Source: an uncultured Dehalococcoidia bacterium
Lineage (GTDB): Bacteria; Chloroflexota; Dehalococcoidia; Lucifugimonadales; CAJWER01
Assembly (NCBI GenBank): GCA_958296115.1
Contig: OY282442.1
Coordinates: forward strand, 1,026,001 to 1,090,000
Direction: 5' to 3'
DNA: 64,000 nt
Positions 1 through 11,660 of the stretch are shown here, piece after piece. The notes beneath the pieces were generated by a model. It worked only from the letters and a program-made list of their open reading frames with translations. It did no database searches and was not told the DNA's origin. A program made the position numbers and the translations under genes. Every line of letters starts with the position of its first letter. Position 1 is the first letter of the stretch.

Positions 1-1604
1 GCCGAGTCAGCCTCGATGGTGAACTGCAAGACCAGCTCGTCCGGGTCGAACTCGCACTCCGTCATCCTCAGCCCGCGCCTCGCGTCGTTGAACTCTACCC
101 AGCCCGTACCGCTCACGAAGTGGAACCCGCGAGCCGCGCAGTGCGCCAGCATCGCCTCCAGCCAGCGCTGAACCGACCGCGGCGCAGGCCGGGTCGCCAG
201 CGGGTGGAAGTACGGATGATAGACCGTGTGGAACCTGTCTATGGCGGCGTCCGCCTGCTCCTTGCCGAGCCGTATGCACTCGTCTATGGACAGCGCGGGC
301 GCGAAGCTCTTGTCCGTCGTCCAGCCGTCGTCCGTGGACATGGTGGCCTGCTCGTAGATGTCGAGCAGCTCCCCGTCCTCGTCCATGAACTTCACGGGCA
401 GGCCGCTCCCGTTCACGTAGCCGCCCCTCTGGAACCGTCCGCCGGCGAAGTTGGTGTCCAGCCGCACGCCGTTCTCGCGCAGGTACTTCGCCGACTCGGT
501 CCAGCCAACCCAGATGACCGAGTGCCCACGGTTCGTGACGGGGTCGTGCCCGTACCGGGCTCTGAACGCCCCCAGCTCGGCCCTGAGCCCCGCGCGCATC
601 TCCTCCAGCGTCGGCATGTTGGAGACCCAGGGATGCTCCCCGAAGTCGTGCCCTCGCGCCCGCAGCGACGCCTCCTCCGCAGGCTCCAGCAGCGGATGAT
701 GCTCGATCTTCAGATACGTCGTATAGGGAACGCCGTACCGGTCGGCCGTCGCCAGCGCGTTGTCCAGGTCTCGCCGCGCCATGTTGTCGCTGTCGCCGTT
801 GATGAACGCCGCCGCCCGGGCGCCGTTCGGGAATTGCCAGACGCGCGGCATCGGCTGTGTCAGCGACGCCATCCATTCGAGTATCCGCGCCAGCGCGTCC
901 TGGTGGACGTCCGCCTGTGGAATGTGCCGCAGCGCAGGGTCCAGGAACCCCACGAACAGGTCGTTCGGCTTGTACTGGAGGTCGCCGTCCGCGTCCGGCC
1001 TCAGCCCCGTGCTCGCCTGCTCGCGCCGGCCCTGGTGGAACAGCACCGCGCTCTCCGCCAGGTCATACGCGAACACCGCCCAATGCCCTTCGCCCAGCTC
1101 TCCGATGACGATGGCGGGGTTCGAGGTTACGTAATCCCGGTTCGCCGCGAAGTAGGCGACGACGGCGTTCGGCTCACCCGACCACGTGTACTGCTCGCCG
1201 CGCCCGTGAAACTGGACGGGGCCCATCTCCGCGCCCGCGTTCACCGCGCATATGCCGTTGAACGAGATGTACCGGTCGACGATGGACCGCTCCGCGCCCG
1301 ACGAGCCGAATCCGAGCCGGGCCGCCATCTCGCGCGGCGGACGCAGCGCGACCAGGTTACCGCCCTGCCGAACGTATCCCAGCAGCAGGTCCTGAACCTT
1401 CGCCGACGGCTCGATATGCGTCAGGAATACCACCTGCCGCCCGGCCAGGTCCTCAGGCCGCAGCGCGTCCCGCGCGAGGTCATGCGCCTCGAACCAGTTG
1501 TACCCCTCGACGTGCAGAATCTCCGTGATGTACCCGGAGAGTCGGTTCGCAGCGCCGCTGTCCCGCACCACGAGTATCGGAGCCGTCCCGTTCATGCCAG
1601 CCAT
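1..1604 (-). CDS. NodB-like (CE4-fold) deacetylase-related protein with N-terminal amidotransferase-like domain, partial
   Basis: The C-terminus lies beyond position 1; about 534 codons are visible. The start ATG at 1604 follows a GAGGAGGG Shine-Dalgarno sequence. It aligns along its whole visible length with the complete paralogue at 9225-11009. The first ~210 residues resemble a ThuA/class I glutamine-amidotransferase-like Rossmann domain (opening APILVVRDSG, then GYITEIL and LVALRPPREMAARLG). The second half resembles a polysaccharide-deacetylase barrel: NGDSDN takes the place of the NodB TFDDG motif, GHDFGEHPW that of the His motif, and RGHSVIWVGW follows. Substrate is unknown; a carbohydrate or N-acyl hydrolase role is inferred from fold only. 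No signal peptide is visible, so it is probably cytoplasmic. Confidence 0.7.
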   Translation of the reverse strand, partial: MAGMNGTAPILVVRDSGAANRLSGYITEILHVEGYNWFEAHDLARDALRPEDLAGRQVVFLTHIEPSAKVQDLLLGYVRQGGNLVALRPPREMAARLGFGSSGAERSIVDRYISFNGICAVNAGAEMGPVQFHGRGEQYTWSGEPNAVVAYFAANRDYVTSNPAIVIGELGEGHWAVFAYDLAESAVLFHQGRREQASTGLRPDADGDLQYKPNDLFVGFLDPALRHIPQADVHQDALARILEWMASLTQPMPRVWQFPNGARAAAFINGDSDNMARRDLDNALATADRYGVPYTTYLKIEHHPLLEPAEEASLRARGHDFGEHPWVSNMPTLEEMRAGLRAELGAFRARYGHDPVTNRGHSVIWVGWTESAKYLRENGVRLDTNFAGGRFQRGGYVNGSGLPVKFMDEDGELLDIYEQATMSTDDGWTTDKSFAPALSIDECIRLGKEQADAAIDRFHTVYHPYFHPLATRPAPRSVQRWLEAMLAHCAARGFHFVSGTGWVEFNDARRGLRMTECEFDPDELVLQFTIEADS

Positions 1605-1664
1605 CACGCCCTCCTCGAATCTAATTCCCATCAAGGGCAAGGCGTATCATACAGCAACTCATCC

Positions 1665-4625
<2,961 letters not shown>

Positions 4626-4636
4626 ATCGGGTTTCC

Positions 4637-7600
4637 TTATGCCTTGAGCAGCTCGCAGAGATAGACCCAGTGCGGCTTGCTGTACCGCACCACTTCGTTC
4701 ACTTCGACCGGATCAGAGTTCCAATTTTGATAGATGTTCGAGAACCTGATAGGCAACCCGATATACTTGTTCCCATCATCGTCTATCTTCTCAGTCGCGC
4801 CGAGCACGAGGTCACGAAACTGCTCCCAAGCCTCGGCATCATCAGCGTCTATGATGGGCTTACGGGTTTCAGGATTCAACCAGGTCCATTGGCCATATCT
4901 CACAAGGGAGTAGTGGCTTCCGCAAAACTCCACGAGGTCTCCATAATGGTTTGTGCGCTTATCCGAGCTCGGCTCCACGACGTGAACGACGGACGTATGC
5001 AGCTCGCCGTTTGGCATCCTGAATGTAGTGCCGCAAACCTGGCATCGCTTCCCATAGTCGCCCTTCACCATGGCTCTGAACTTATCGGCCAGGTCCTTGG
5101 CTGCCTCTGTGGGTTCCCACCGTGTGCGTGGCCTTCTCACATGTCTCCCCGTTTGACCAATCCGGTCGGATGTCTCCGTGTCCTTGCTAGCGGACTGCTC
5201 GGTTAGAGGGCCATCATCAGCAAGCAGCACTGGCAAGGATTCTGTTGGAGTAGGGATGCTTGAAGATCCAAAGAACTTCTTCGCGAAAGGCTCGCGACCG
5301 CCTGCTTCAGTAGGTGCAATCTCAGAAGGCGATGCCCCGCTGTCTTGGTCTGTCGTGTCTTGCGAGTCACCGTTTAATGTGGCCTCATTCCCTGCGATGG
5401 TTGTAGTTGCAGATACTTCTCCTGGTATTCCAATCATTTCGATAAGCTTATCTGCAGTGATGCCATGCTTCCTCAACATAGCAACTGCTTCAGGGTCTAC
5501 ATCTATCGCATTAGCCAGTTCCGCTATCTTGGGCATTATTGGCTGCTTGAACCGGATCTTGGACTGCAGGAAGTCGTTATTCTGCCAGCCGAGATTATCG
5601 AAGATTACCGACTCTGGACGCTCCAAATCGCCATCTATATTTGGTATCCATTCGGATTCGTTCAACTTTCGAACGAAATTAGCATCGAATGTCGTGCTTC
5701 TAGGTCTAAAATATCTCCAGGTATAATGACCAGAAAAAACAACGGATCCTTGCCGCTCTTCCAACTCAACAAGAGCATCCCAGAGCAATTGAGGCTTCCT
5801 TTTACGAAGTTCTGAATCAAGCTCTGGCAAGGAATCCAACAACTTATCCAGCCCTTTCAACTTCCAGTCCTTTAGCTTGATAGTTTCCGTGTTCTCCGAT
5901 GGATCATATCCTGCCTTTTTTCGCATATCCCAGAGTTCCTCATAGGAAAAATATGGCGTAAATGATTCTGGTTTCAGGTACCCAACTACGCCGCATTCAT
6001 CCAAGAGTTTTCCAACATCTGCATCTCTTAGAGACTCGTAACTATCATCAACAATATAAACACCCTCAATCCTGTCAAACAATTCCTTCAACGGGTCTGT
6101 TGCCAAGTACACGCTGCCCGGCTTGCACCAGAATTTCTTATCAGTGCCAGAATCTACTGCGCTGATGAACTGAGAATCCCGTAGACCATTCAAGAGTTTT
6201 TCGCGCTGCAGGCTGGAATCTGTGGGAAACGCCCTTATGATGCGCTCAATGTCCATAGCATATTCTTCATCGTCGGGGAAAGTCTCTTCCTGGTATTTCG
6301 GCAGAACGTTCATGATTACGTCATCCACCAAGTCAGGTTCTCTTATACCAAGAGAACGCAGGAATGACTGTGCATCGTTAGAAACACATACGGCAGGATG
6401 TACGGTTGGGAAATCAGTCTTGTCTTCACCAGGCAAGAATGCCTGAGGCTCTCCGTTCACGTTTGACTTCGGCGTAACATGGCTGCCATCTTCTAGTCTG
6501 ATCAATGGCACGTTGTCAATTGGTCGCCGCATATTGGATAGTGGCCTGGTCAATGCCGGCTGGCCGTTGAGAAACTTGTATAGACTCATAATCCAGTTAT
6601 CAGGCTGGTTCTTCAAGAATGTGTGGTCAAGTTTCCGGATTATACTCTCCGGCGTTATCTCCTCCACACCCAGCTCGTTTATAAGATAGTGGCGAACTTT
6701 GGGGGCACTATCCTGTGTAATGTCTCTGCTTAGCCACATCATATCTTTACCGTACAGGGCCGAAAGCTGGTCGGTAGAGAGAAGAGCCCGAACCGCTTCT
6801 CCTCGGCCCAGCAATGAATTCTCCGCTGAAACGTATCCTCCGTCCAGTGTAGGCAGCAAGGGTTCTGACATCAAGGTTCGCTTGGTAGCAGCAAACAGCG
6901 GCGCGAGCATGTTAGCGTCGAGTTCAGATTCCGTCCCCGAATCACTGTTCAAGTATGAAAGTGGATCATTTCTCCTATCGAATCGCTGTGAATCCAATGG
7001 CAGACAGCCCAGCACGTCTGTATTCAGGTAGTTCTTGTCGCGAAGCCAGCGCAAGGCATCCTGAAGCAGATTGGCGGTTTCATGTATGAGGCTCTTGTTC
7101 CAAGGATCATCCTGCGGCACATTGTCGCGGCTAGGAGTAGTCTTGTAGGGACCCTGTATGAGGAAGCCGAGATGAGTGTCGAACGCGGTAGGGAAGAAGA
7201 CCACCAGTCGAGAATTATCGACTGGCTCAAGTCTCTCGTGTTCAAGGTCCAGAGAGAAAGCGATTTCGATATTGCCGGCAGGAAGATTATTGGGCACTGG
7301 GCATCCAAAGACCAACCATTCTGTCTTAGTGTTTTTTCCATCAAGGACATCCACACTGATGGACACTCGGCGAACTCCCTCGCCAAGATGCTTGGATTGC
7401 CGGCGATAACTCCCTGCACGCCCATCGTCTATTATCCATTGAATTCCCGAGATCTGGTGCAAGAACAAGAGACTGGAATCCCCAAGCCTACCGAGCCCTG
7501 CGGCTATATCGCTATACGCAGACCCATCATCTGATATCAGGGGAAATACGAAAACGGTTTCGTCCGGATCCTTCTTGATGGACGACGTAGCCTCCGGTCG

Positions 7601-8005
7601 AACATAATTACTGATGGCGAAGTCTTCAGGGCCGGAATGAACCTTGGGCCTGTCCGTGACAGCATAGACCGACTTGAAGCCGATGCCAAACTTACCGATC
7701 GCGGTCAGGTCGTCGCTTTTGGTGGACTCGCCGATTTCGCATATCCCACGGACATCGTCCTCGTCGAACGGGCGTCCGAAATGGCTAACCCGAAGGTGAT
7801 CTCTCGTCAACTCGAACGAAACGGACCTCTTGCCCTGCCACTTGGCTCCCCGATTCTTTAGCGCGTCCTCTGCATTCTGCAATAGCTCGAAGATAAAGTG
7901 CGTACGATCACTATACAACTTAGCAAGGATGTTCCCAATATTCCCTACCTTGGTGCCGTACTCCTTTATCTTATCCTCGCGAATCTTCTTGTAGTCCAGC
8001 GCCAT
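4637..8005 (-). CDS. Large GHKL/Hsp90-type ATPase (sacsin-like) with C-terminal HNH-like zinc motif
   Basis: 1122 residues. The N-terminal GHKL ATPase fold shows the N-box ELLQNAEDA (40-48), a G1-like HFGRPFDEDDV (75-85) and G2 IGKFGIGFKSVY (103-114). The long middle has no recognised domain. Near the C-terminus CQVCG (Cys988, Cys991), HVVEP (His1008), Asn1019 and CGSH (Cys1028, His1031) fit the H-N-H order of a treble-clef HNH nuclease. Proteins joining sacsin-like ATPases to nuclease motifs are recurrent in prokaryotic defence loci (family knowledge). It is transcribed first, 11 bases before the helicase gene. Base composition is poorer in G+C than the neighbours (6061-6120 is 32/60 G+C by hand count), which suggests transfer. 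Confidence 0.82.
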   Translation of the reverse strand: MALDYKKIREDKIKEYGTKVGNIGNILAKLYSDRTHFIFELLQNAEDALKNRGAKWQGKRSVSFELTRDHLRVSHFGRPFDEDDVRGICEIGESTKSDDLTAIGKFGIGFKSVYAVTDRPKVHSGPEDFAISNYVRPEATSSIKKDPDETVFVFPLISDDGSAYSDIAAGLGRLGDSSLLFLHQISGIQWIIDDGRAGSYRRQSKHLGEGVRRVSISVDVLDGKNTKTEWLVFGCPVPNNLPAGNIEIAFSLDLEHERLEPVDNSRLVVFFPTAFDTHLGFLIQGPYKTTPSRDNVPQDDPWNKSLIHETANLLQDALRWLRDKNYLNTDVLGCLPLDSQRFDRRNDPLSYLNSDSGTESELDANMLAPLFAATKRTLMSEPLLPTLDGGYVSAENSLLGRGEAVRALLSTDQLSALYGKDMMWLSRDITQDSAPKVRHYLINELGVEEITPESIIRKLDHTFLKNQPDNWIMSLYKFLNGQPALTRPLSNMRRPIDNVPLIRLEDGSHVTPKSNVNGEPQAFLPGEDKTDFPTVHPAVCVSNDAQSFLRSLGIREPDLVDDVIMNVLPKYQEETFPDDEEYAMDIERIIRAFPTDSSLQREKLLNGLRDSQFISAVDSGTDKKFWCKPGSVYLATDPLKELFDRIEGVYIVDDSYESLRDADVGKLLDECGVVGYLKPESFTPYFSYEELWDMRKKAGYDPSENTETIKLKDWKLKGLDKLLDSLPELDSELRKRKPQLLWDALVELEERQGSVVFSGHYTWRYFRPRSTTFDANFVRKLNESEWIPNIDGDLERPESVIFDNLGWQNNDFLQSKIRFKQPIMPKIAELANAIDVDPEAVAMLRKHGITADKLIEMIGIPGEVSATTTIAGNEATLNGDSQDTTDQDSGASPSEIAPTEAGGREPFAKKFFGSSSIPTPTESLPVLLADDGPLTEQSASKDTETSDRIGQTGRHVRRPRTRWEPTEAAKDLADKFRAMVKGDYGKRCQVCGTTFRMPNGELHTSVVHVVEPSSDKRTNHYGDLVEFCGSHYSLVRYGQWTWLNPETRKPIIDADDAEAWEQFRDLVLGATEKIDDDGNKYIGLPIRFSNIYQNWNSDPVEVNEVVRYSKPHWVYLCELLKA

Positions 8006-8061
8006 CAGCCGTGCCGCTCCCTGTAAGTGTGATTCCTGCTGTTAGGCCAGCCCATGCACTC

Positions 8062-8090
8062 AATCTATCACGAGGTAGAATCCATGTCCA
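8062..8090 (-). promoter_or_regulatory. Candidate sigma70-type promoter of the ATPase-helicase cassette
   Basis: On the minus strand TGGACA (8085-8090) and TAGATT (8062-8067) are 17 bases apart, about 55 bases upstream of the ATG at 8005. It is a motif match only and has not been tested. Confidence 0.4.
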
Positions 8091-8128
8091 GCCGCTGTCC
8101 CCCAATTCATAGGCCGCGTGCGTCCCCC

Positions 8129-9067
8129 TTATCCGCCGGCAGTTCCCCCGCCCCTATACGACCATACGTCGTTGTATAGGGTCTTGCCGAAGCCGCCTAT
8201 TACCCATAGCTTGTTCTCGAAGACCAGCGCGGCCGGCTCGTGGCGGACCGGCCATGGGGCGTCCTCGCCGCGTTGCCAGGTTGCGCCGTCGGTGGAATGC
8301 CACACGTCTCGGCGGTTGCCGTAGTGGCTGCCGCCGAGTATCCACATCCTGCCGTCGTGTACGACTGACCTGTGGAACCGCCGCGCCGGCCATGCCGCCG
8401 CGCCAGTGGCCTCGCGCCACTCCACGCCGTCCGTCGAGCTCCAGACGTCCTGGAAGTCGACTGCCGTGTTCGCGTAGACGCTCTCGTCGTACACGCCGCC
8501 GCCGAGCACCCACATCTTGCCGTCGAAGACCACCGAGGATTGCATGGAGCGGGCGCACCAGGGCGCGTAGTCGGTCGCCAGCGTCCAATCCGCCCCGTTC
8601 TCGGAATGCCAGACGTCGTGGCTGGGCTTGCGTCCGTTGTCCCAGTCCATCCCGCCCATTATCCACATCTTGCCGTCGTGGACGACCGCCGAGGCCGCGC
8701 TGCGGGGGCTCCACGCCGCGTTGTCCGTCACCAGCTCCCAGCTCGCCCCGTCGGTCGAGCTCCACACGTCGTTGTATGCGATATGCTGGTTGCCTATCTT
8801 GTTGCCCACGTAGCTGCCGCCCGCCATCAGCCACATCTTGCCGTCGAAGACGAGGCAGTTGGGCAGGTTGCGGACGGCCCAGGGCGCTTCCGCGGCGGCC
8901 TGCGTCCACTCCTTGCCGTCGCGCGACCACCAGACGTCGTTCACGCGCTGCGGGATGAATCCGCCCATTATCCACATGCGCCCGTCATAGACGACGTGGC
9001 CCATGGAGTCGCGCGGCGTCCACGGCGCGGCAGGGGTTTCGAGTGTCCAGCCGCCGTTTGGCTTCAT
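8129..9067 (-). CDS. Kelch/galactose-oxidase-like beta-propeller protein
   Basis: 312 residues made of about six ~50-residue repeats. Each carries a core like VVHDGRMWIMGG, then DVWSSTDGxxW and a PW-x-x-R element, which is the pattern of Kelch-type blades. No signal peptide, transmembrane segment or catalytic motif is visible. ATG at 9067 has AGGAGA ten bases upstream. It sits between the defence cassette and a deacetylase-like paralogue, all on the same strand. A binding or scaffolding role is likely but the ligand is unknown. The high similarity between blades points to recent internal duplication. Confidence 0.8.
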   Translation of the reverse strand: MKPNGGWTLETPAAPWTPRDSMGHVVYDGRMWIMGGFIPQRVNDVWWSRDGKEWTQAAAEAPWAVRNLPNCLVFDGKMWLMAGGSYVGNKIGNQHIAYNDVWSSTDGASWELVTDNAAWSPRSAASAVVHDGKMWIMGGMDWDNGRKPSHDVWHSENGADWTLATDYAPWCARSMQSSVVFDGKMWVLGGGVYDESVYANTAVDFQDVWSSTDGVEWREATGAAAWPARRFHRSVVHDGRMWILGGSHYGNRRDVWHSTDGATWQRGEDAPWPVRHEPAALVFENKLWVIGGFGKTLYNDVWSYRGGGTAGG

Positions 9068-9110
9068 TTCGAGGTTTCTCCTAGTACTGCTTCAGTGTAG
9101 TCTTGGCATC

Positions 9111-9160
9111 CTGAATCACCCTCACCCTAACCCTCTCCCATCAAGGGAGAGGGGATAAGG
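9111..9160. repeat. Dispersed palindromic repeat, copy 1
   Basis: CCCTCTCCC (9131-9139), loop ATCAA, GGGAGAGGG (9145-9153) form a perfect 9-bp stem. It is flanked by CTGAATCACCCTCACCCTAA. The same element, in the opposite orientation, occurs at 26271-26318 and in related forms near 22.0-22.3 kb and 50.5 kb. All copies are intergenic. Confidence 0.8.
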
Positions 9161-9224
9161 CAGGACTGCCGGCGCCCTCGATTTGCTGAGGCGACCGATC
9201 CACGGCTCGCAGGGTCAGGCATGG

Positions 9225-11009
9225 TTATCCCCACTGCACGCGCCAGTTGTGAGATTCGCCCGCCGCGTAGTCTGCGGGCAGCATCACCTGCTGCCGCCCC
9301 TCTATCACGCTTGGCTCGGCGGATACGGGCTGCCCGTCCAGCGTTGCGCCGCTGATAGCCGCGCCCGCATAGACGAACGGCAACGCTATCGCCGCGCCCG
9401 AGACCGCCGCGCCGGCCTCGATGGTCATTTCCAGCCGCATCGCCGCCTCGTCGAAGCCGTAGCCTACGAGACGCAGCGACCGCCGGCCGTCGTTGAAGGC
9501 GACCCAGCCGGTTCCGTTGACGAACAGGAAGCCGCGCTCTTGGCAATGCTCCATGGCCGCCTCTATCCATCGTTGGATGGACCGCGGCCCTGGCTGCGCG
9601 GCGTGGGGATGGAAGTAGGGGTGATAGACTGTGTGGAAGCGGTCTATCGCCTGGTCCGCCTGCCATTTGGACAGCTCGATGCATTGCTCGATGGACTGCG
9701 CGGGCTCGAAGACCTTGTCCGTGGTCATTCCGTCGTCGGCGGACATGGTGTTCTGCTCGTATATGTCGAGCAGCGCCCCGTCCTCGTCCATGAACTTGAC
9801 TGGCAGCCCGCTTCCGTTGACGTATGCCGCGCGGTGATACCGCCCGCCCGCGAAGCTGGTGTCGAGCCGCACGCCGTTCTCGCGCAGGTACTTCGCCTGC
9901 TCCGTCCAGCCAACCCAGACGACCGAGTGCCCGCGGTTGGTTACCGGGTCGTGGCCGTACCTGGCCCGGAACTCCCCCATCTCCTCGCGCAGGCCCTCGC
10001 GCATCTCCTCCATCGTCGGCATCAGGCTCACGAAGGGGTGCTCTCCGAAGTCGTGCCCGCGCTCGACCAGCTCCCGCTCGGTCTCCGGCTCGACTATCTC
10101 GTGATGCTCCGGCTTCAGGTACGTCGTGAACGGAACGCCGTACCGGTCCGCGGTCGCGATGATATTCCAGAAGTCGCGGGCGTTCATGTTGTCGCTGTCG
10201 CCGTTCAGGAACGCGGCGGCCGGCGCGCCGTTCGGGAAGTGCCACACGCGCGGCATGGGCTGCGTCAACGACGCCATCCACTCCATCACCCGAACCAGCG
10301 CGTCCTGGTGAAGGTCGGCTTGCGGCAGGTGCCGCAGGTCCGGGTCGAGGAAGCCTACGAACAGGTCGTTCGGGATGAACTGCCGCGCACCGTCGGCGTC
10401 CGCCCTCGGCCCGTCGCTCGCCTGCTCGCGCCGCCCCTGGTGGAAGAGCACGGCGCTCTCCGCCAGGTCGTATGCGAACACGGCCCAGCGGCCCTGTCCC
10501 AGCGACCCGATGACTATGGCGGGGTTCGGCGTTACGTAGTCCGCGGTCGCCGCGAAGTAGGCGACGACTGCGTTCGGCTCGCCGCTCCACGTGTACTGCT
10601 CGCCCCGTCCGTGGAACTGCAGCGGCCCGTGGTCGATGCCGATGTTCAACGCGCATATCTCGCTGAACGACACGTAGCGGTCAACCATCGTCCGCTCGGC
10701 CGGCGACGAACCCAGCCCCAGCCGCGCCGCCATCTCCCGCGGAGGGCGCAGCGCAATCAGCCCCCCGCCCCCGCGCGTGTACTCCAGCAGCGTCTCCTGC
10801 GCGTCCGCCGACGGCTCGACGTGGGCGAGTATCACGACCTGCCGGCCCGCCAGCGCGTCCGCCGTCAACGCCCCGGACGCGAGGTCGTGGACCTCGCGCC
10901 AGTTGTACCCCTCGATGTCCAGTATCTCGGTTATGTACCCCGAGAACCGATGCGGCGAACCGCTGTCCAACACAACCAGAATCGGCGCAGCCGCGCTGCT
11001 ATCAGCCAT
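9225..11009 (-). CDS. NodB-like (CE4-fold) deacetylase-related protein with N-terminal amidotransferase-like domain
   Basis: 594 residues, a complete paralogue of the protein at the left edge of the window. Start chosen at ATG 11009: an in-frame ATG 18 bases upstream would place the GAGGAGGG Shine-Dalgarno inside the gene. N-terminal Rossmann-like domain to about residue 205; barrel motifs NGDSDN (269-274), GHDFGEHPF (318-326) and RGHSVVWVGW (from 359). These replace the canonical NodB TFDDG and HxxxH motifs, so metal binding may differ. The C-terminal ~100 residues look like a beta-sandwich. The two copies flank the ATPase-helicase cassette and the propeller gene. Substrate unknown. Confidence 0.75.
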   Translation of the reverse strand: MADSSAAAPILVVLDSGSPHRFSGYITEILDIEGYNWREVHDLASGALTADALAGRQVVILAHVEPSADAQETLLEYTRGGGGLIALRPPREMAARLGLGSSPAERTMVDRYVSFSEICALNIGIDHGPLQFHGRGEQYTWSGEPNAVVAYFAATADYVTPNPAIVIGSLGQGRWAVFAYDLAESAVLFHQGRREQASDGPRADADGARQFIPNDLFVGFLDPDLRHLPQADLHQDALVRVMEWMASLTQPMPRVWHFPNGAPAAAFLNGDSDNMNARDFWNIIATADRYGVPFTTYLKPEHHEIVEPETERELVERGHDFGEHPFVSLMPTMEEMREGLREEMGEFRARYGHDPVTNRGHSVVWVGWTEQAKYLRENGVRLDTSFAGGRYHRAAYVNGSGLPVKFMDEDGALLDIYEQNTMSADDGMTTDKVFEPAQSIEQCIELSKWQADQAIDRFHTVYHPYFHPHAAQPGPRSIQRWIEAAMEHCQERGFLFVNGTGWVAFNDGRRSLRLVGYGFDEAAMRLEMTIEAGAAVSGAAIALPFVYAGAAISGATLDGQPVSAEPSVIEGRQQVMLPADYAAGESHNWRVQWG

Positions 11010-11083
11010 CACGCCCTCCTCGAACAATGTGAGAGGGAAGGTTAGGATGCAGCCGCCATCGTGTCAACTTGGCGCAACGCGCT

Positions 11084-11112
11084 TTGACGCAACCTAACCA
11101 GGTCCATATCAT
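11084..11112 (+). promoter_or_regulatory. Candidate promoter for the PaREP1-like gene
   Basis: TTGACG (11084-11089) and TATCAT (11107-11112) with a 17-base spacer lie 35 bases upstream of the ATG at 11148. Motif match only. Confidence 0.45.
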
Positions 11113-11147
11113 GGACTACACCGAATCATGTCCTTTTAGGTATCTAC

Positions 11148-11660
11148 ATGGCTGTCGCAACCGCAACCATCGAAGACCTGCGGAATCCCGACGACTCGCG
11201 GACTCCGCAAGAGAAGGCTGCCGACCACATAGACGCCAGCAAGATGTATATCGAGCAGGCCGAGGAAGAGTTTGCGAAGGGCGACATCCTTCAGGCTTCG
11301 GAAAAGGCATGGGGAGCGCTCGTCCGCAAGCTCAAAGAGATGTCCATGCGCCATGGCCTCGACCACGAGACCCATCAGAGCGTGGTTGATGCCGCAGCCG
11401 AGCTGCAGAACGACTTCTCCGCCCCAGCCGAAGGACTCTACACCCTCGTGACGAGCGTCCAGGCGCTGCACATCAACTTCTACAATAGCACGCAGCGCGA
11501 GGCTGCCGTCCGGTTGGGGCTGGACAACGCGAAGAAGGCCCTCGCGATACTCGACCGCCTGCCCTCCCCGCCCGCGCTCTCGGATGAAGAGCACAGGCAA
11601 AAGCGCAGGCTGAGAGAGAGAACCAAGGAGATCACCCCGGCTCGTACCCCAACTCCCTAG
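11148..11660 (+). CDS. PaREP1/HEPN-like helical protein
   Basis: 170 residues, strongly helical. [20 protein letters not shown] followed by [18 protein letters not shown] matches the PaREP1 family signature (helix pair with KAWGA), a HEPN-related fold found in archaea and some bacteria. The RX4-6H ribonuclease motif of active HEPN toxins is not clearly present. The last ~30 residues are charged and Pro-Thr rich. The gene is convergent with the TPR lipoprotein gene and their 3' ends overlap by 29 bases. No antitoxin-like partner lies beside it. Molecular role unknown. Confidence 0.65.
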   Translation: MAVATATIEDLRNPDDSRTPQEKAADHIDASKMYIEQAEEEFAKGDILQASEKAWGALVRKLKEMSMRHGLDHETHQSVVDAAAELQNDFSAPAEGLYTLVTSVQALHINFYNSTQREAAVRLGLDNAKKALAILDRLPSPPALSDEEHRQKRRLRERTKEITPARTPTP

